Below are positions 57,825-64,000 of a stretch of DNA of 64,000 bases, one piece after another (the stretch's first letter is position 1; each line of letters begins with the position of its first letter). The stretch spans positions 61,408,547-61,472,546 of the forward strand of contig CM060194.1 of NCBI GenBank assembly GCA_030549335.1, written 5' to 3'. The stretch is from Pontederia crassipes (lineage: Eukaryota > Streptophyta > Magnoliopsida > Commelinales > Pontederiaceae). Position numbers and translations under genes: made by a program. Under the pieces are notes generated by a model. It was not told the DNA's origin. It was given only the letters and a program-made list of their open reading frames with translations, and did not search any database.

Positions 57825-58303
57825 TTGAATAATAAGTTCAATGATCATACTATGGAGTTACTTCTTCTCAATTACGCTTTAAATCCAAAAGAGATGCGCT
57901 CATCTTTCAGAATTAATGATATTTGTCAATTAGTACAAAAAATCTACCTTGAAGATTTTGCAGAGCATGAAAAGTTACAACTAAGAATGCAATTTGAGCA
58001 TTTTGATCATGTTATACACTTAATGATTTCAAAGCATTATCAATTATTTCTAAAGCTTCAATATATCCTCTTGTATGCAGAGTCGTGATTCTTATACTTA
58101 CCCTTATAATTTTTACAGCTACATCTGAGCGATCATTTTCAGCAATGAAGATAATAAAAAAATAGGCTCCGTAACAGCTTGAAGACGAATTCTTCTCACA
58201 TTGTTTATTGATTTATATTGAAAGAGAAATTGTTGAAAATTTCATTGTGGATTCAATTATAGATGATTTTCGTGATTTGAAAGAGAGACGAGCTCAATTT
58301 TAA
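57825..58303 (+). pseudogene. hAT-family transposase C-terminal remnant (dimerisation region)
   Basis: The frames read ELLLLNYALNPKEMRSSFR and DICQLVQKIYLEDF, then a TATSERSFSAMKIIKK segment, then EDEFFSHCLLIYIER and DDFRDLKERRAQF. The SERSFSAMK block and the final CLLIYIER-type helix are the hallmark of hAT transposases and of the related TTF-type zinc-finger proteins. A stop at 58081-58089 and 58161-58163 and a frame change near 58185 break it, and the N-terminal BED/TTF finger and catalytic part are absent. The GCCCCCCTCGAATTTTAATT sequence just downstream is typical of the 3' tail of such elements. Confidence 0.75.
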
Positions 58304-59640
58304 TATAGTCATGTAATTTATTTTTAATTAATAAATTTAGTTGTGTGACTTTTAATTATATATTTTATTTAACATTGGCCCCCCTCGAATTTTAATTTGG
58401 GTTCGCCCTTGTTCCTAATTCGTTTCTTGAATCCATAATATAGTTATATATTAATAACAAAATTAATTTCATTTGATTGTAACAAACTATTCAATAAGAA
58501 AATTTTGATTTTTAATATATTATAATATAGATAGCCATTCATGCAAATAGTTAGAATTTTATTGTTTTGATATTAGATTTCATATAAATAATATTTTAAT
58601 ATAGTTAATTTCTTATTTTGAATACAAAAATTATGATTATTAATTTATTTTTGTCTTAACTCTATATTTATCATTAGACCTTTTTTAACATATATATATA
58701 TATATAGGTTTTGGAATTAAGCTAAAAAACAATTAGTTTCTTTTTATGACCATGGAATACGGTGAAAAGGAATATTCTTTTTAAAAGTAAACTCTTATTT
58801 AAAATCTGATTAATTGAAAGAGAAAAATATATTTACTGATTAACTATAAAATACTTATATATTAATTTAAAGTATATGTACAATAGTAAGTGATTAAAAT
58901 TAAGATCATCCTGGTGATCAAGTCATATTAACAAATATGAATAATTCAATGATTGTAATTTATTTAATTTTAGATGATATATTTTTATTATCAAATAATT
59001 TTAATATATATATTATTTTATCTAACAAGTATATAATCAATTAATTACTAAATTAATAATTAGATGATAAAAAAAGCGTTACAAGCAGACTGCACTCTGT
59101 ACTTATTAAAAAAAAAGAAACAAGAGAGTTAACAGTGAAAGTGATTTTGGATGTTAAAAATCATTCGTTCTTTTTGGCATCAGATTTAGAAAAGGATAAA
59201 AATCATACACTCTAACGCGATGAAAAGGATAATATTTTTTGGGGGCCATATTTTAATACGATAATATTTTTAAAGTTAAATAATAAAATAAGAAGTTTCA
59301 TTGTATATAAGTAAATGGGTATCATAAATATATAAATTTAACACCAAAGGCAAACATAAAATAGGAGTTCCAAAATATAATAACAAATATCAAAAAATAA
59401 AAAAACTATACGTAATAAAATAATGATAATTTATTAATTAATAATAGTAGCAAAAAAATTATAAATAAAAACTAAGCTCATGACTCCTCCATTTCTAACT
59501 AAAAAATATAAACAAAATTGTACTCATAACTTGTTTTTTGGGTAAAGTTTTTTTGGATTGGTCAAATTGTTTTGTTAGGCAGTACCTAGAGCTAGACCTA
59601 ATAAATAATAATATACTAAACTAAATACTTAATTATCGAA
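58304..59640. other. AT-rich stretch, no gene
   Basis: Very AT-rich with only short frames; a TA run lies at 58690-58706. No recognisable element ends were found. Confidence 0.45.
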
Positions 59641-59721
59641 TTTCTAGGAGCATTTTGAGCTGCCCAAAACGGGAAGCTCGCCACCGGTCTCCGTGCCCAC
59701 TACTCACCTTAAAATCCGTCG

Positions 59722-59756
59722 TTGGCGGGAAGAGTTCCCGCCAGAAACTTCCCGCC
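59722..59756 (+). promoter_or_regulatory. cluster of E2F-type sites in the dUTPase promoter
   Basis: TTGGCGGGAA (59722-59731) fits the consensus TTSSCGSSAA exactly. TTCCCGCC follows at 59735-59742 and again at 59749-59756. They lie 125-160 bp upstream of the dUTPase start codon. Plant E2F/DP complexes use such sites to restrict DNA-synthesis genes to S phase; this role is inferred by motif. Confidence 0.65.
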
Positions 59757-59764
59757 TTCCTTCG

Positions 59765-59783
59765 CCAATCACGACCTATAAAT
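59765..59783 (+). promoter_or_regulatory. CCAAT and TATA boxes of the dUTPase gene
   Basis: CCAAT at about 59765 and TATAAAT at 59777-59783, about 100 bp upstream of the ATG at 59881, just downstream of the E2F-type cluster. Confidence 0.5.
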
Positions 59784-59880
59784 CTTCCGTGCGTCTGCTT
59801 GCTTCAACTGTCCAGCCGATCTCTTCCTCCCCTCCTCAACGTCTTACCGATTTCGTCTCATCCTCCTCCGGCGACCACGA

Positions 59881-60632
59881 ATGGCTTCCTCCGGCGGCGC
59901 AGCCAACGGCAGCGGGAGCCCCGACGTTCATGAGCCCGCCGCGAAGGTGCCGAAGCTCTCCGAGAACGGCTGCAGCACCCTCCACTCCAATGAGCACCAG
60001 CAGTTCCCTTGCCTCCGCGTCAAGAAGCTTTCCCCCAACGCTGTCTTGCCGTCGAGGGCCTCTGCTCTCTCTGCCGGTTACGACCTTTCGAGGTACGTTG
60101 CTTTCTTTGTTTTGCAAAAACAAAGCAAATCTCTTGCTTTGCAAAAAAAGCTCTGCTTCCTTTTCTGTCTTTGATCGACGTTCTCCGTCTCAGTGCTGCA
60201 GCCGCGACGGTGCCGGCTCGAGGGAAAGCGCTCGTCCCGACCGATCTCAGTGTCGCCATTCCTGAGGGCACCTACGGCCGGATCGGTAACTTTCTCACTA
60301 GATACTCGATAAAATGCCAATGAAAAGCTCTCGTTATGGAATGAACCTTTAATTTATCCTTCCTCATTGCCCTTTTCGACGATGCAGCGCCAAGGTCGGG
60401 GCTGGCGTGGAAGCACTCGATCGGCGTGGGAGCGGGCGTGATCGACGCCGACTACCGGGGTCCGGTCGGCGTCGTGCTGTTCAACCACTCGGACGCGGAC
60501 TTCGAGGTGAATGCCGGCGACCGTATCGCGCAGCTGATACTCGAGAGGATTATCACGCCGGAGGTCGTCGAGGTCGCCGATCTTGACGAGACGGCGCGGG
60601 GCGTCGGAGGATTCGGATCCACGGGTGTTTAA
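59881..60632 (+). CDS. DUT: deoxyuridine 5'-triphosphate nucleotidohydrolase (dUTPase), 182 aa, 3 exons
   Basis: It hydrolyses dUTP to dUMP and pyrophosphate, keeping uracil out of DNA and feeding dTMP synthesis. Exons 59881-60092, 60194-60285 and 60388-60632 join in frame with GT/AG borders; both introns are about 100 bp. All five trimeric dUTPase motifs are present in order: SAGYDLS (motif 1, with intron 1 directly after it), PRSGLAWK (motif 2), [17 protein letters not shown] (motif 3, with the catalytic Asp), [11 protein letters not shown] (motif 4) and [10 protein letters not shown] (motif 5, the glycine-rich loop at the C-terminus). The first 45 residues are a variable, serine-rich leader without a clear transit peptide, so a nuclear or cytosolic enzyme is likely. 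Length fits the family. Exon 3 is very GC-rich. The promoter carries E2F-type sites, which fits S-phase expression. Confidence 0.95.
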
Positions 60633-61018
60633 GTTCATAAAGTGGCCGCGGCGGTGATCTCGTTAGGTTAACGTTGGCTTGTTTCCTAGGAAGAAGAAAA
60701 AGAACAAGATTTTGTAACCTCCTTTTTCTGCTTAGCAAGTGCTCTGACCTTTCTATAGCAAAGAGGTTTCGCTAAATATGATTAATACTTAATAGTCCTT
60801 TTCCGAAGCTTAGAAAACATAATCAAACATAAATAGGTAATATTTATCTTTAATATAATAAATAGGGGTCATAAATTAGAGGAAGAATTATATTAATCTG
60901 TTTTATTTCTTTGATAAATAAATAGTTTATGGATTAGAAATGATATATTCAAATATTCTTAGGGCGATAATTCATTTTTTAGATTAATTTGATCTAACAA
61001 TCTTTGATATAATCTAAT

Positions 61019-61023
<5 letters not shown>

Positions 61024-61069
<46 letters not shown>
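61024..61069. repeat. (AT)n microsatellite
   Basis: About 46 bp of uninterrupted AT dinucleotides. Confidence 0.95.
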
Positions 61070-61074
<5 letters not shown>

Positions 61075-61532
61075 ATTATGATCAGGTTTTAATCTCCTTT
61101 ACAATAACATTGTACTTTTAGGTGAAATAATAAGCTGCCATTGACTAAGGAATGAAGTTTAGAATTGTTATCGTTGACATTTACCCTTGTAACCTCAAAT
61201 TGAACTTTGATTTCTTAAATCTATTAACTTTACTATACATAACATAAAATGTTAATAAAATATTGTCTAGTCCCATATAATTATTTATAAGCAGGTAAGG
61301 CTAACTTCTTAATTAGTTTCCAAAAATGTCAAATAGAATTGTTGAGCATGCAACCCATGCACAACAAATTTTTGAATTAAAAGTCTTAGTGACTTTGGCT
61401 CAATGCGAAGTTAGAAAATGTAGTTGAACTATAGTTATAAATAATTTTGATTTTAAATTCACTTCTCATAGATCTAGATGTTTCAAGCACTTCCATTTCT
61501 TTTGACAAAAATTAGTACAGTTATTTTAAACT

Positions 61533-61534
<2 letters not shown>

Positions 61535-61566
<32 letters not shown>
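61535..61566. repeat. (AT)n microsatellite
   Basis: About 32 bp of AT dinucleotides. Confidence 0.9.
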
Positions 61567-61569
<3 letters not shown>

Positions 61570-64000
61570 CGATCCAACATTCCTAATCAACTCGACTTTA
61601 TTTGTTTTTTTAATATAACAATAATTTTCATTTGAGAAGGTATGGAGTGTCATAAGATGTTTAAGATTAATAATATTAACAAAAATAAATGTTAAGAAAA
61701 TTTTGATTTAGTATTTTAGCTACTTTAAAAATTTGGAATAATGAGTTATATTTATATTTTTCTAAAGAGAATCACAATGCAGCCCTTCCGAGCTTTTGGA
61801 CAGGCGCCAAGTGGGCTATATAAGGACCCAAACAAGATGTGAATAGTTTTCGCCAAATGGAATTGTATGCCCATCCAAATAGATGAATTCATTAACCATG
61901 CAGACAAGAAATCAAATAGCAAATCTAAACAACTCAATCTCATACTTTTGTATATTTTTTAGCTACTTTTGTGTATTTGAAGGCATGCACTTAGCCTTTA
62001 TTTTTGTATTAGTCTTAAAGATCTGAATCAATACTCTCTTGCTTAGAATTGATTCTACTGTTTTTTTCAATAAAACACTTTTATTCTTTGAGTGGTATAT
62101 TTGGTATTATTATTCCCTGCCAGGGCAATCCAACAACAAGATCACACTGATTAAACATATGCGATCACTAGTTAAAGCCTCAGCTTTTTTTTCTTCTTCT
62201 TTCTTCTTTTTTTGACATCCTATTGTTACTGTCATGCTACACCATTGTTGTTATTAATGGTTGTTGTTACTGCTATTAACTTGGATTACTGCATGCCATG
62301 GCTCAAACTGCAAGTTCAATCTCAAATTCTTTTGTTTTCTTCTTTTGATTTTTTTTCTTGTGTTTTCTACTTTTCAGTGTCCGGTGCCCTGTTCCTTTCT
62401 TGAGCATGAAGGCTTGTTTTTCACATGTGGACTAGTGAAGTGTACTCAACGTCCCTGATACTAGAGAGAAGATGGTGAAATGAAATACGCCAATAAATTT
62501 GTTTTCGCAACTTACCAACACTACATACCACAAATTTAAAACAAAAGTAAAATGAGATATATTTTATCCATGTGAAATTATTCAATGAATACTCTTGGCC
62601 CTTAAACCTTGAGTAAGCTACGGTCTTTCCTCTCAAGGGGACTTATCTGTATTAGTCGTATTTTTCACATGGCTCAAATTTGCACGTGAAGTTAGTTTTG
62701 ATATCCCGACTCAATTAATATATTATTCTCTTTGGACTTTTGATTTATACAAACTTAAAACGTGTCTTAAAGTATAAAGGAAGTATCTATATACAAGTCC
62801 ATGAACACCTCAATATTTTGCACGTGTTCAATCAAGATCCGTAAATCTCAGATCATTACATAAAAATATCTCAGAAAGCATAGATATTATTGTATATATC
62901 TAACTAGTTCAAATATAAAAAAAATGGCAACAAAATATCCCTACATATTTTTTTTCAAATTTTACATCTTTCTCTTGGGTTGCGTTTGGATAGGAAAATT
63001 ATAATTCTTTTAAGTTTCAGGTGAATAGTTGGATTAACATATTAACTCGAGATGTATTTAAATGAGTTGTAATATAGTAATGATGAATTAAGTAGTTGAT
63101 GCGATAGAAAAAAATAAATGTGTAATTTTAGTGGATGTTTGAATAAAAGTAAGTATTATAAATATAAAATATAAATTTATTAGTTAATAAAATTATAAAT
63201 ATTTTTTATTATAAATAAATTATTTAAATATATAAATTTTAAGTAAATTATGTTTAATGAAATATTAAATCTTTTAGAAATGATAAGTAATAAATAATAT
63301 TATATTATTATTATGCATATATTATATTTAATAAACAATTTTTTGTGACAAATGGTAATGGAGATAAAATAATGAAAAGACAAAAAAAGAAAAACAAAAA
63401 ATTATCACGTCAGCCAAAAAAATGAAAAAAAAATATGCGAAAAAAACTAGAAACGAATCTTGTGATCCAAGTTTTCACCTTGAACAATTTTGTTTTACTA
63501 TTCTGCAAAAAGTTTTGGCTTAATTCCATTACCAAATGTCCCTTGAGTTTTTATTACTTATCCTAAACTTTTTTCCATACTTATGTCACAATCCCTTTAT
63601 CTATTACCTTCAATTTCATACTCTTGCTCAAAAAAAGTTATGCATGCCCATGTTTACTATTGCAACAATAATAACCTTAAGAACAAAGGTCAAAAAGGAA
63701 AACTGGACTTAAAACGTTTTGTTCTAAAGTATCAATTTATGCATGTTACACAAAATTTCCAACCTTCTGAAAGCGATGTTGATGACTCAAATCTAAATGA
63801 CATTAATGATTATGTGTAGAACTAATGATTATGTATATGATCTGGATTGAGTTCGATTAATTCGATAAGATTGTTTCACGTGACAGTGACATGCGAAGTC
63901 CACCCTAACATCCCAATGTCAGATAAATCTTTAAACTTCAAGCAAACTGTCGATTTATAACTTATAACTATCGACTTAACTAAATATAAGGACAAATCAA

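Larger units (their letters stand above)
60633..64000. other. AT-rich intergenic region to the right edge, no gene recognised
   Basis: Two TA microsatellites (61024-61069 and 61535-61566). 61752-61943 on the minus strand encodes 63 unrecognised residues. A segment beginning near 62980 with GGGTTGCGTTTGGATAGG has the usual opening of plant hAT MITEs, but its other end was not found. The 78-codon frame at 63583-63819 has no known motif. Confidence 0.4.

Noticed and set aside
1..64000. CRISPR array, operon or other bacterial system
   Set aside because: Introns, plant gene families and plant transposons show a nuclear plant genome; no spaced short repeats of CRISPR type were seen.

Overview
This window is nuclear DNA from a flowering plant. 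The genes have plant-type introns, and the families present (TRM/LONGIFOLIA-like DUF4378 protein, MOT1 molybdate transporter, CACTA transposons) are typical of plants. The sharp contrast between very GC-rich coding exons (MOT1, dUTPase) and AT-rich surroundings fits a monocot better than a eudicot. I cannot name a species from the sequence alone.

Layout. 1-5100: gene-poor, with a decayed LINE reverse transcriptase/RNase H fragment (about 2395-3866). 5104-5469 (-): a short AT-hook protein. 5.5-14.5 kb: repeat-rich, with a GC-rich island at 6.8-7.2 kb, several inverted-repeat elements and a small CACTA-like element (11979-12584). 14688-19617 (+): a four-exon TRM/LONGIFOLIA-like gene of about 1085 residues. 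22258-23619 (-): an intronless MOT1-type molybdate transporter of 453 residues. 23.7-30.6 kb: AT-rich, with a Mutator-type MITE bounded by a perfect 9-bp target duplication. 30671-40655: a complete CACTA (En/Spm) transposon with 28-bp terminal inverted repeats, an ATA target duplication, a multi-exon TNPA-like gene and a decayed tnp2 transposase, both on the minus strand. 35285-42049 is repeated almost identically at 43244-50076, so the right half of the CACTA and its right flank exist twice in direct orientation. 50-54 kb: retrotransposon-like remnants carrying another MITE. 55447-56515: three copies of a 360-bp tandem repeat. 56800-57215: a PIF/Harbinger-like MITE. 57825-58303: a broken hAT transposase tail. 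59881-60632 (+): a complete three-exon dUTPase gene with E2F-type sites in its promoter. 60.6-64 kb: AT-rich, with no gene recognised.

Function. Four host genes are supported: AT-hook protein, TRM-like, MOT1 and dUTPase. They are separate single-gene units with no visible functional link. Most of the rest is transposon-derived. The most notable structure is the CACTA locus. A full element inserted once; its tnp2 gene already carried an in-frame TGA and a frameshift. A segment that ignores the element's own borders was then duplicated, and the two copies have since gained small independent indels. Because the copies are so similar, an assembly artefact must be ruled out.
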